A stretch of DNA of 64,000 nt from Nephrocerus scutellatus. Taxonomy: Eukaryota > Arthropoda > Insecta > Diptera > Pipunculidae. The notes under the pieces were generated by a model that was not told the origin of the DNA, made no database searches, and was given only the letters and a program-made list of their open reading frames with translations. The DNA lies in assembly GCA_947095585.1 (NCBI GenBank), contig OX352764.1, positions 1,659,001 to 1,723,000 of the forward strand, written 5' to 3'. Shown here piece after piece: positions 41,786 to 52,629 of the stretch; the stretch's first letter is position 1; every line of letters begins with the position of its first letter. Made by a program: the position numbers and the translations under genes.

Positions 41786-43238
41786 ATAATATAATACCGA
41801 GCAATGCAACAATCTCACGCGAATATGAATATGAAGAGCTCAGATGAAAGAAACCAGCCTGGGAAAAGAACCTCATCTGTGACTTGAACAGTGCAGAGAG
41901 CAAGGACTGCACCAGGCTAGGAAGTGCTACCAAAGAGTCCGCGGTATGCCGCAATATACACCGCGTTGCACATACTGCAAACACATAGAGGGTAATCTGA
42001 TCGCCGATTTCAAAGGCATCTTATGGCCAGCTGTCTGAGCAATTGGAGGCACCACCAATAACTGAAGACTATACTATGCTGCCGCCACCAAGCATAGACG
42101 AAGTTAGCAGAACGATAAAACGGCTCAAAAATAATAAGGCCTAGGGATCAGATGGTATCCCAACGGAACTAATAAAAACAGGAGGCCCCGCAATACTCCA
42201 AGCAATTCATGAAATAATAGTGCAAGTATGGGTGGAAGAATCTATGAAAAATCTTGATCCTGTGCCCCATACATATAAAGGGAGATATCACAAAATGCAG
42301 CAATTATCGTGGTATAACGTTGTTGAGTACCCCGTATAAGATCTTTTCCTATATCCTACAAGACAGCATAGCCCCATACGCTTAAGTCATCATTGATCCA
42401 TACTAGTGTGGCTTCATCCCAGGCAAATCAACATCAGATTTACACCCTTAGGCAAGTCATGGAAAAATGTCTAGAGTTTCAAAACTCACTATACCATCTT
42501 TTTATAGACTTTAAAGCCGCCTATGTTAGCATAGCCAGAGTAGAACTTTATATAGCCATGAGAGGATTCTGCATCCCAAATAAACTGACACAACTATGTA
42601 GGTTAATCATGACCAATGTTAGAAGCCAAGTAAAAATATCCGGATCACTCACACAAGCCAATCCAATACCTATAACGGGCTCCGACAAGGGGATGGACTG
42701 GCATGCGTCCTCTTCAATCTGGCGTTGGAGAAAGTAATCAGAGACACTGATGTAACGGAGAGAGTTACAATCCTCTATAAGTCTATTTAGATACTGGGTT
42801 ACGCAGACGACGTAGACGTAGAAATTATAGTGCTGGTACAGGAAGCTTTCATCCAGATCGAGCGGGCGGCATGAAATCTGGGGCTGCACACAAATGAGAG
42901 CAAAACAAAGTACATGGTGGCCACATCTGCGAGTGGAACATCCTACATTGGTCCCTCAATTAAAATAGTGGAGCGCGAATTTGAAGTATTGCAATCCTTT
43001 AACTAACTCGGGTCAACTGTAGCAGCCGATAACAGAATGGAACGCGATTGGCTACTTAAGCCAACAAAGCCTACTATATTCTGTTAAGACTCTTCAAGTC
43101 CAGCAACTTAACCATAAAATCCAAGCTGCTGGTATATCAGACAATGGTCATACCTGTTCTTTTATATGGATCTGAGAATTCTGACGTTTTTGCCACAAGA
43201 ACCGGACACGGGTTGTAGAGCTAAATATTTTGATGATG
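41786..43238 (+). mobile_element. RTE-clade LINE family C, copy 2
   Basis: Starts at 'taccgagcaatgcaa', homologous to 61556 in the copy at 61 kb. Readable blocks: PPPSIDEVSRTIKRLKNNKA, then SDGIPTELIKTG, then TYKGRYHKMQQLSW-type degraded fingers, CGFIPGKSTSD-like palm start (42405-42440), LFIDFKAAYVSIARVELYIA (42500-42560; D-x-K-A-A/F-Y form of the first catalytic block), GLRQGDGLACVLFNLALEK (42670-42740, partly in another frame) and GYADDVDVEI-VL near 42795-42835, which keeps YADD. Further on come NESKTKYMVATSA and KSKLLVYQTMVIPVLLYGSE. It ends in 'ggttgtagagctaaatatt', then a (GAT)n tail at 43222-43238. Multiple frameshifts disable it; the endonuclease is truncated away. Confidence 0.85.
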
Positions 43239-43259
43239 ATTAGGTCACTAGTACACAGT

Positions 43260-43990
43260 AGATATGGGACCTGACCTAATATACTCTGGTAAACTCGGCA
43301 GATAAATAGGGCAAAGCTGCTAATACTTCGAATGTCTAGAAGAGTACTGTCTTCGTGTTAGCAGCCTAGTTGTACAACTGCAGAATCGTGATGTGCCTGG
43401 GATAGTTTCTATACTAGGCCGCTTAGGCTAGCATGCTATACTAATGAAAAATGATTAGGATCGTGGTTCTGGATGATGTGCTGCCAGGGTTAGCTTTGCT
43501 TCGCCCAGGCACAAATACTGACCGAGCTGAGGCCTTTGATGACCGCGCGATGTCGCGCTGGTACTACGGGAAATGGTTTATGCTCACGGATGAGGTTGGC
43601 CTCCTTGGAGGTTGGCTGAGTCTGTGCCAACTATTGGTTGAGGACCCAGTGTCGATCTGGACTTGATCTTCGTAGTGGCTGATGTTTTACTACACAAACA
43701 CGTGTAGAGCGCTAGCATTGGTAACATAAGCCGCCCCTGGTGTTACCAATTTCTTTGGTTTTACGTCCTGATGTTACTGGTGCGATTATGTGCTCTCTGT
43801 GGAGTTGCATATCTCAACCGGTTGTCTTGAACCAAAGATCGGCAAGGATTTGGGTGGGTCTTGATCTAACCAATAAGTTATTACTGGCACATCTGTCTAA
43901 GATGGACGTTGATTGTCATATAACTAATACGTTTCCGAAGAGTACCGTGGAATAAAGCCCTATGTTGGCGTTGTTCACGTTAATCCAAGG
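43260..43990 (+). repeat. Family F dispersed repeat, non-coding part, copy 2
   Basis: Collinear with 7145-7800. Only the non-coding portion is present: the Jockey-like RT motif that follows the repeat at 7.8 kb is not recognisable after 43990. It starts about 20 bp after the (GAT)n tail of RTE family C. Confidence 0.6.
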
Positions 43991-43994
43991 ACAT

Positions 43995-46260
43995 TTCATA
44001 CTCCCATGCGGTGCTCCTGCTTCAATTTGGAATGTTTATCATCTTACTCTAAAGAATCTATCTGAGAAATATCATTCCAGTATTGAAGTAAACAGGATTG
44101 GTAATTAAGATATAGATGTAGTTGATACCTTCATACTAAACTCTGTCAAAAGCCGGCTCTTTGTGAAAGAAATTGAAATTGAGCCGGAGTCAAGAGCAGA
44201 AAAATTTAAAAAAATGTCTAGCTACTGGAGGGTGGGCATTTCGTCTCGCACTGACCTCCTCGGATCTGATAGCCAAGTGCTATTGATAATAATTAAATTT
44301 ACTTTATTTCGTTTGTTTATTTTATGTTTATGTTTATGGGAGAATGATAAACACGCACGCACATACACGCTAACACATTATGATGACGATGATGTCGGGA
44401 GAGGACTGTTCCAATATTTGTTATGCAATTCATTTATGTCAGCCACAAATGAATAACAACTGGGTGACAGGTAACAGGATGGGTGTAAGGTAAATACAAT
44501 TGAGGTGGTCCAGTAGCGCCAACAATGCGAGAAGGTGTGCGTCGGTGCGCCACCATCGATCATTAAGCGAGCGCCCAGGCTTCAGGCCAGAGGCATTGTT
44601 AAACGATTGCGATTTTGCCGAGGCGGAGGCCACACAACTACCCCCACCCCCAATACCACGAATTCCTGTGGGCGTTTTTCATTTGTGTGTTATTCGAACG
44701 CAATTGAACACAGTTATTGTGCCGCCTACGCTGGCTGGGTCACTTGGTGGCCCCGTTGGCATTGTTGGATTGTGCTCCTGAATGTGCTGCCAACAGGCAC
44801 CCACGCATAACAACGTTGGCATAATGCAATAAATTCCCCGAATTAATGTTGTTGGTTACCGATAAACAAACTCGAATAGCAAACTCGACGCCCTTATCCC
44901 TGCTCCCTGCACCAGCATTGCGTTACGTGCATTAACTTTAGACCGCGCCGCGTTATCTAATTAATGCGCTGCCGTCCGTTTGTGCCTGGCTGCCTGCTAC
45001 CCAGGTCAGGTGTTGCGATAAAAACCCAGCAACAAATTATAAGCGCAGCCAATGCAGCGCAGAAACGAGGATTATTATTGCACTGCAGGACCAAAAAATG
45101 GCAAAAGTTGTTAACATTCGAAATTGTTGGTAAATTTGGTCAATTAACAAGAGTGACCAGGAGCAGGAGCTAGCACAGCCAGTCGCCGCCTCAACTGCTC
45201 AGTTGTCCGCCCATCCACTTCGACCGCCCCAATTACGATAATTGAATTAGAAATAAGCAGTTTCCACGAATGGATAGAATAGGATCGATGCTGCTCTAAA
45301 AGTGCAGCTGGAGCGTGTTTAGGTCCTGTATGAATGCGTGTGTGCGATGGGTTGGGTATTGTTCTTTTTAATTCCGCATTAGAATTAATTACTCTCATCT
45401 TTTATTACTCATTAGATTTAACTTTTAATTTAATTATTTTGTTTATTTGTTTCAATTACATAAAATTAAACAAAAAAACAGCTGAGTCCTGGATTTTTGC
45501 TTTGCTTTAGCGGACGTCATTGTCATTTATACTCTAGTGAGTTTTTGCAGCAATCGTGAATGGTGTGATTTTGCTGTGTAGCTATTAACGAAGAATTCAC
45601 AGCTGTCCATGGGGGGGGGTGTGGTATTGTATGGTTTCTTTTTTTTTAAAATCGCTCACGCTCCATGGAATTTGGATCTTGACGCACAAAGTGATTCTAA
45701 AACTAAGATAAAATATCAGTCATCATCATTATATTTATTCAGTGATTCACAAACATTTAGCAGAGACATAAACCATAATGGCAGGAACTCTTTCAATGAC
45801 TCTCCAACTTTTATTTCAGTGAAATTCCAGTGGTTCGCAACCTTTTAATTAAAACCTTTTGTATTGTTATGAAAACATAAATAGATAATTTATTACACTG
45901 TGCATATAATATGTCATAGAATTGTATTACCAAAACCATTGCATATCTTTAGGCTCAGTAATATTGTTGGGAAGTTGTAGATACATGTTTTATATAATAT
46001 TACACCTTGTACTTTCTATGTGGTTCGCATAGAATAGAGTAGAAAAGATTAGAACCTTCTCGAAAATGTTGATTAGGTATAAATACAGCGACTATAACAC
46101 CAAAAGTTAATGTTTGGAAGTCAACCAGACTACTATAAAAGTACAAAAGTAGAATAATAGTGTTTTAAGTCAACGATAAGTAATCACCAGTGAAAATTGG
46201 TGAACTGTTGCTATTTGTTAATTAAGTTGTAATATGTGAATTAACAAACTTGGGCTGTCC
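43995..46260. other. TE-poor island; no gene recognised
   Basis: No transposon protein is identified. It holds a G9 run near 45610, A/T-rich TTTAATTTAATTA tracts near 45420-45470, and frames under 100 codons. The 44060-44220 stretch has an open plus frame with a charged end (EIEIEPESRAEKFKK), but no domain is recognised. Confidence 0.4.
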
Positions 46261-46264
46261 TTTT

Positions 46265-46650
46265 ATTTCCAAAGTCCACTACGAACTTGTAATGGCGAAA
46301 ATTTGATCGTCAATTTATGTCCTACACCCACCATGCAGACGTACAAGCAAAATCCAGCATAGCAACAGCCAATGCAGCGTGCACACAAGCGAAGTACGGA
46401 GGTGGCAAAATGTGGAATGGAAAATTTCCAAACGATGGATAAACATGAAAAACACGAGAGAGCTGAGCGAAGCTGCAAAGTTCACCAAGAGGCAAAACTT
46501 ATAAAAGGGGAGACGCATTTGTCTCTTTTCTTCGATATCAGTGACACTACATCGACGGCATCGGCAACAACAGAAACACAATTGAACGTCACAGGAGGAA
46601 TACTGCAAGTAAAATATCGACGGCATCGACAACAACAGTAAGTGGGAGAA
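46265..46650 (+). repeat. Dispersed repeat H, copy 2
   Basis: Collinear with 10448-10900 (shared blocks listed there). It encodes a plus-strand frame 46372-46641, Lys/His/Gln-rich, without a known domain. The next 90 bp include two near-repeats of 'acaggagg/acaggcgg' then 'gtaaaatat'. Confidence 0.5.
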
Positions 46651-46736
46651 GTGAAATTTACAGGCGGTAGACTACAAGTAAAATATACAACAGAATGACT
46701 CATAACGAAGTCAACGACAAGGGAATTTTGGCGACG

Positions 46737-47290
46737 GGTTACGGGACAACGTTGGTCAGCGCTATAATCAGGTAAGCCCAGTCCCAGCCCAGTGTGTTAG
46801 CTTAGAATCCCCTTTCTTGGTTTCGAGACTCTGGTGGGCCTTACAGGACTCCATTTCTTAATCCGGAAATCATCTGTAGGGTGAGGTTTCCCGTGTTAGA
46901 TGAAGAGACACTTCGACTTCAGGACTCTGGCGGACCTTAAAGGACTCCATCTTAAAGCTTGATCTCTCCTAGTTTCCATTCAGTAGAGAGTGAGCAGCGA
47001 AAGATCTGCTGATTTCGACTGATTCCAGCTTAGAATCCCCATCAGTGGAGTAACTACAGGGTGGCAGGGCTGGCAAAATGCCACGGGCCCACGACCCGAC
47101 CACGACAGGTTACGGGACATCGTTGGTCAGCGCTATAATCAGATAAGCCCAGTCCCAGCCCAGTGTGTTAGCTTAGAATCCTCTTTCTTGGTTTCGAGAC
47201 TCTGGCTGGCCTTACAGGACTCCATCTTAAAGCACGATCTCTCTTAGTTTCCATTCAGTAGAGAGTGAGCAGTGAAAAATCTGCTGCTTT
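46737..47290 (+). repeat. 371-bp-spaced direct duplication
   Basis: The block beginning ggttacgggacaacgttggt at 46737 recurs at 47108 as ggttacgggacatcgttggt and stays nearly identical for about 120 bp ('gtcagcgctataatca', 'agcccagtcccagcccagtg', 'ttgcttagaatc'-like, 'tttcgagactctgg'). A third partial block at 46925-47010 shares 'aggactctgg-', 'ggactccatcttaaagc' and 'cagtagagagtgagcag' with 47195-47275. The sequence has no coding content. It lies immediately upstream of the Helitron helicase relic and may be inside that element. Confidence 0.75.
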
Positions 47291-47299
47291 TTGCTCGGT

Positions 47300-47740
47300 G
47301 GATTCTATAGCTAGCCAAGATGATGTCGATAACTATCCAACCAAATTGTTAAACCCGCTAGAATTGCCCGGTTGTCACCTCTTGGTCTCCAATTTAAAGT
47401 CGGATTAGTAATCATAATGCTGCGAAATATCAACCAACCACATTTTTGTAATTGAAACCGACTTGCGGTGAAGAAACTTATGAACAACGTCATCGAAGCA
47501 ACAATTCGTAAAGGAAAGTATACGGAAAGGAGAATACGTTTTGATACCACGCATCCCAATGATTCCGACCGGCATGCCATTAAATTTTAAAAGCGTGCAG
47601 TTTCCGGTATGCCAAGGGAAGTCATTGACTGTTCGCGGCATTAATCTTGAAAATCCATGCCAATTATATGTCGCCTGTTCCCGTGTTTGTTTACACGCCA
47701 GACAATAAAACAAAAAATGTCTCGAATCATAAAACATCGC
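47300..47740 (+). pseudogene. Helitron Pif1-type helicase, C-terminal relic
   Basis: Plus-strand blocks across shifted frames: YPTKLLNPLELPG, then HLLVSNLKSD, then GEYVLIPRIPMIPTGMPLNF, then KSVQFPVCQGKSLTVRGINL, then ENPCQLYVACSRVCLHA. This is the end of Pif1-like SF1 helicases as fused to Rep in Helitrons: the YP-E-LN-L-LPG, VLIPRI--IP---P--FKR-QFP, QGQSL---GI-L and LYVACSRV (motif VI) blocks. The middle of motif V (FAMTINK) is deleted between QFPV and QGKSL. The Rep nuclease domain is absent. The transposon's 3' terminus follows at 47.8 kb. Rolling-circle transposition is known for this family. Confidence 0.85.
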
Positions 47741-47790
47741 AATGAATGAAATAGTGATAGGTTTTCACAAATTCACAAAACGATCACAAG

Positions 47791-47836
47791 CAAATTTTTT
47801 GAAAATTTGCAAGACAACGTCTGTCGGGTAAGCTAG
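47791..47836 (+). mobile_element. Helitron 3' terminus
   Basis: A perfect 8-bp inverted repeat (47791-47798 with 47802-47809) is followed by a short AGAC-aac-GTCT hairpin (47812-47822) and the terminal CTAG at 47833-47836, next base T. Helitrons end in CTRR preceded by a short hairpin and insert between A and T. The match is typical, and it sits about 95 bp after the end of the recognisable helicase relic in the correct orientation. Confidence 0.75.
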
Positions 47837-47839
47837 TAA

Positions 47840-50230
47840 GGAAATAAAGGCGAGTACCGGACCAAGAGCCAAATATGATGATTATTTTCAATTATTTTCA
47901 TGTTTGAATTTAATGTCTTCTAAATATCGCAATGATCGAAGCATCCTCGTAGGACGCATCATAAGAACTGACGTATGTGCGTCCAACACCAGCAATGAAT
48001 TGACAATATTCGTAAAGCGTTATCTACTCCCATTTATAAACTATATCTTATCATTTGTACCTATTGTTAAGGTTAACAAAATTACCCTTTAGCAGAGAGA
48101 GAGAGAGAGTGCGCTGAGTCAGCAACCTTAACAAAGTGCTGGGCTTAGTGCTCATGCCATGTTCATAAATAATAAGATACTTGAAGCCGTCGAAGGAAAA
48201 GTTCAGTACGTTAGTGCGATTGCATCTTACGAATCTAAGTATGTGTAGGAGCGGAATGAATATCCTCCACCTGCTCATATTATCCCCGCCCTCTTTACGC
48301 CTCACACAACGCACAAAACTTTACCGCTTAACAGCAAAACGATAAATTTACCTTCGAAACAATTCCCGCACAACACTTGAGCGTGCACACTCACTTACAC
48401 TCGCTCCCACACACACACAGCAAGGACCAAATTACCTCGGCAACAATTTGTAAATAAAATTTCTGCAATTAGGGAAGAAGAGGAGTAATTTGCTTCTCGG
48501 TCGCTTTCTTCTCGCTGCTACGAGTACTGCGGCATCCTGACCGACCTCCACCGACCGACCACCTCCACCGAACCATTAATTTATTGTCAAAATCTAAGAG
48601 ACTTAAGTGGCAGAACTTGGGATAAATAATTATCGAAATTTATGTGTTGTCGAACACATCTGGACGCCAGGGCTGCAGGGCTGACTCCAGCTACTATTCA
48701 GCTGAGGCGAGCGACTGTGTCGAGCGAATCGAAAAACACCGCTTCCCGCTTCATATAAATTGGCTGAATTTATCGTTCGGGAACGATACAGGATGCACGA
48801 CGTTCAAATACGACCAGAAGACAACCAGCGCTGAGGTTGTGGAAATTCAATTGTTTCATGTCCTTTTGTATTTTGTTTGTATTATGTCCTTTAAAGGAGT
48901 CAGACGAAAATTTCATGAAATTTGAGAACCACCTCTGAGTGTAGCAGAGGACAAATAAATTTTGTGAAATTATCCTACGGATCTATTGCTGTTGTTACTT
49001 TGTTAACCGGCATTTGGCCGAGGACCTCATAGTCGAATTCCAAGCTTATATCATTGCCGGAAGTCTTGTATGTTAAATAAATGTATTACGTGGGATTACT
49101 CGGCGCGGGAACCTTACACAACAATTGCAACAGAAGATCACCATTCGTGGACTGGATTCGCTCATGTTGTGTTTGAGGAAGTTTTAATATTTTAGGGATT
49201 ATCTGCAATGCAATGCGGTGCATACCAGCTTTCATCTCGTATTTGAGTTCGATCAAAAAATTGCAAGCAATATGTGACGAGGAAACTGCACTATTTGCAT
49301 TGGAATTTCCGATTTTCCGAGAAAATCTGACTGAGTTTAGTTTGAATTCGTTATCGCTGATGCAGTCATTTCACTGCGTCAGCTGGATTGCCATGACGGC
49401 GGAGATACATAGAGAGCTATAAGCAGCTTTTCGATTTTAGATACTCGCAATGGTATAGTGGGAGTGATAGTAGGCGCTGAAAATTCCCCTCATGAAAAGT
49501 GCGCATCCTATCATCATCATCTCGTACTCATGTCGAATCTTGAGTACTAGAAAGCGAGTCAGCCCATGATGATGATGATGACGACGACGACGATGACAAC
49601 ACCGCTTTACTGCTGCTTGATGTTTGATGGATGCGAATGTAATCCCACAGCCCCTTCCAACAAAATACTTGAAAATTACATCCAAATCCATTGCATCATC
49701 GGAAACCGCTCACACGAATACTCATTACGCAAAATGGCAACGAATTCTCCACACCGTTCTGCTGAAATCCGCAACCAGAAAAAATAATTTCAGTTGATGG
49801 CATGTCATTGTTGTTGTTGTCATTTCATAGTGTTAGTAATGCCACTGCACCTACAGGAACTTTGTATACTTGCGCTCTAAGTCTACTTTAATGACAAATG
49901 CTAACAGCGGAAAGGATATAGTCCACCGTTTCCGTACATGAACGACACATATAAAGTGGCGATGAGTTGTATGATTAAAGCTCCGAAATCATCAGTTGGC
50001 TGTTATGTACCACCCTGTCATATTTTCATACTTTTGCCTGAAAAGCACATAAGTAGCATTAGAAAAGTAAAGTAATATCAGTTCGGAAAATAACTTTTGG
50101 CGCGTTTAGTAGAGGATGAAATTGAGAGCGTTACGAAAGTGCGACATGATGATTTAATTTTTCCACTGTCCGCAACGCAGTGCTGATCAACCAAATATCC
50201 ATTACACAAACCACTTAACGCTTTTCAACA
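47840..50230. other. TE-poor island; no gene recognised
   Basis: (GA)n tract near 48093-48107, CA-rich tract near 48405, (GAT)/(GAC) tract at 49566-49595, TTG tract near 49810. The minus strand near 49930-49980 has an LCRSCTETVDYILS segment that could be a zinc-knuckle end of a LINE, too short to call. Confidence 0.4.
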
Positions 50231-50234
50231 TCTT

Positions 50235-50715
50235 GGTTGTACTTTTGGGGTCTTTTGAGAGTCTTTTAGTGGCATTTTGGGGGTCTTTTGAGGCTATTTT
50301 GTTGGTGGCACTTAAAGGTCTTTTACGGATCTTTTGGTAGGTTTTTGGGGTTCGTTCTGGGGTGTTTTGAGAGTTTTTAGTGGTCTTTTTGGGGAATCTT
50401 GGGGTCTTTAAGTGCTCTTTAATTGTATTTTATAGGTCTATTGGGAATCTTTTAATGGCCTTTTGCGAATGTTTTGGGGGTCTTCAGAAGGTATTTTGGA
50501 GGACTATTTGGAGTGTTTTGAGGGATCTTAGGAGGAATTTTTGAGGGTATTTTGTATTAGGTCTTTTGGTAGGTCTTTTGGGATTCCTTCTTCTTTCCCT
50601 TTCTTTTGTGGGAATTAGAGTTTCTTTTGGAAATGTTTTGGCGGTCTTAGGAAAGTTGTTTGGGAGGTCTTTTTGGGGATCTTTGGTATTTTTAGGTTCT
50701 TTTGAGGTTTTTTTT
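50235..50715 (+). repeat. GGTCTTTTGGG minisatellite array 3
   Basis: About 480 bp of irregular units such as gggtcttttgagagtctttt and ggtcttttggggatcttt, period roughly 15-25 bp, G/T rich on the plus strand and nearly free of C. It ends in a T9 run (50709-50717). Same motif family as at 15.66-16.02 kb (plus) and 23.0-23.45 kb (minus). Confidence 0.8.
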
Positions 50716-50937
50716 TTATAATATACAAACGCTCAAGGGGTTTAAACGCTTATAATGACTAGCACAGCGTGGGCGTTAGGAAATTAGGGAGATAAGATGT
50801 CTATGCACGCGTGTCTTACAGGACTGCAGATCATATAAATGCGGAAACATAGAATCTAGCAATTCATTCCTCATAAATAAGTGCGGCTAAAGAAGGAATC
50901 TCTGAATTTGGTTTTGTATTCTATATAGCTGATGCAA

Positions 50938-51212
50938 GATATGGCGCCGTGGCTCGGTGGATAGGAGCATGGACTGCTGAGCAGGGGGTTCATGGTTCAA
51001 GTCCCAGTAACACCAAAATATTTTTCACGGTGTCCCACCTCTCCCGAAAGTTTGACAAACGTCCGAGAGTAATAACTTGTCACTAAAAGCTTCTTCTCAA
51101 TTCGCCGTTCGGATCCGGCATTAAATTGTAGGTCCCTCCATTTGTGTGCAAAAAATATGCATGCTCAACACAAATGGTTGCGAGAAGTCAGGCCTTGGAC
51201 CGCGAGATAGAC
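50938..51212 (+). mobile_element. tRNA-derived SINE, copy 3 (most complete)
   Basis: Head: 'ggcgccgtggctcggtggat' with 'aggagc' after it (box A, TGGCTCGGTGG, with a D-arm that can pair GCTC/GAGC), then 'actgctgagcaggggg' and 'catggttcaagtcccag' (box B, GGTTCAAGTCC). Body: 'caccaaaatatttttcacgg', 'cgagagtaataacttgtcac', 'aaagcttcttctcaattcgc', 'cgttcggatccggcattaaa', 'catttgtgtgcaaaaaatat' and 'gcatgctcaacacaaatgg', ending with 'cttggaccgcgag' and a (GACGA)n tail at about 51208-51225. It immediately precedes the family B relic. It encodes no protein. Confidence 0.8.
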
Positions 51213-51229
51213 GAGACGAGACGAGATAT

Positions 51230-52625
51230 GGCAATTGTACTCAAGCTTAGAGCGATTAAAAGCCTTGTAGATAGTAGACAGATCAGAGGGAGTGAAATAT
51301 ATCTTGCACCAGGCTAGAAAACCTAAATATTTCGCAGCATTTTTGGCGATGGTAAATATGTGGTTATTCCAACGAAGCTTGCCGTTAACGCACATACCGA
51401 GAATTGAGAGTTTCTCAGTTTCCTCGATGCAAGTGCCATTCATGGATAATGGCATTGGAATTAGGATTCGCTTGAATGACAGGAGAAAGCATTGCGTTTT
51501 GGAAGCGTTCAATTCTATTCGATAGTTTTCTTCCCATTTTAATATGCTGTCCATGTCAGAAGTTAACGTGCTTAACATAAGTAGTTGTTTGCTTTCCACA
51601 TGAGAAGTGGACGGACGTTCCTCAAACTTATGTAAGAAGCTGAAAGTGCTGTCATTAGCGAAAGAGTAAATTGGATTATAAATAATGGACAAGAGATCAT
51701 TAATAAAAATGAGAAAGAGCTCGTAGACAAAACAGAGCCCTGGGGAACGCCAGCATTTATCTGATATACACCATAAGCACGCATTTTGGACAAAAGGGCC
51801 TGATGGCAAACTCTGTCAAATGTCTTGGAAATATCGAGTGCAACAGCCTTGGTTTTAACGAATTGCGCTCCAGGACCAGGAGTGGACTTTCATGAGCTGA
51901 AAATTTCTCAGGGTTCCATAACCTTGGAAAGAATGGATGTAAGTGCTATGGGTCGGTACGAAGAAGGAGACGACGGCTCGCCTTTTTTTGGGTTTGGGCT
52001 GGATAAAGGCTGTATTCACTCAGGAGGATGGACAAAAAAGCTTCATCAATGGTAATGCCATTGAAACACCGTCTGGCCCAGCGGATTTGTGTGTGTTGCG
52101 ATCTTTTAAAACTCTAGCGACTGCACGAGTACGAATGCAAATCTGTCCCATAGAGTGTTCAATTCATGGAGGTGCAGGCGAAAGCGTGGAGCTAACTGTA
52201 AAATGCGCAGCAAACAGATTGGCGTTGTCTATAGAGCTGAAAACTGGAATGTCATTATAGATGAGCGTTGTAATCGACGAAAAGGCTGTATTTTTGGATT
52301 CTTTTCACGAATGGCTAAAAATTTTTACTACCTTTAGGTATTTGGGTATTTTTTGCCTCAATTTTTGGTCGTAGGCGGGTTTGACTCGCGGAATATGGGC
52401 ATTGTAATCATTTTTGGCTCGTTTAAAATTTGTTTGGTTTTCCTCGGTAGGGTTTACTTTGTAAAACTGAAAGCATACCCTTCTAATCCTAGAAACCTCT
52501 TTACAGCTCGAGTCATACCAACCATCTTCATTTGGCTTAACAGACTGATTCCTGGAAGCGATCAGACCAATAAGGATGATGTTTATGATTGCATCAGCGG
52601 CGGGATCGCGAAATAATAGTGAACA
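51230..52625 (-). pseudogene. LINE family B, copy with internal deletion
   Basis: Reading from 52625 downward: a linker (VKPNEDGWYDSSCKEVSRIR), IYNDIPVFSSIDNANLFAAH, KSAGPDGVSMA, TAFIQPKPKKGEPSSPSSYR with PIALTSILSKVMEP after it, then a gap, then VALDISKTFDRVCHQALLSK, MRAYGV, NAGVPQGSVLST, LIFINDLLSIIYNPIYSFAN with DS, LKWEENYRIELNASKTQCFL, and IEETEKLSILGMCVNGKLRW followed by NNHIFTIAKNAAKYLGF. The RT block between SKVMEP and VALDIS (which should contain the LxxxQYGFR part) is deleted. After MRAYGV the sequence jumps to NAGVPQGS. The catalytic FADD reads FAND, which loses one aspartate. It is a dead copy of the same family as 4.7-5.4 and 59.6-61.0 kb. Confidence 0.8.
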
Positions 52626-52629
52626 CTTA

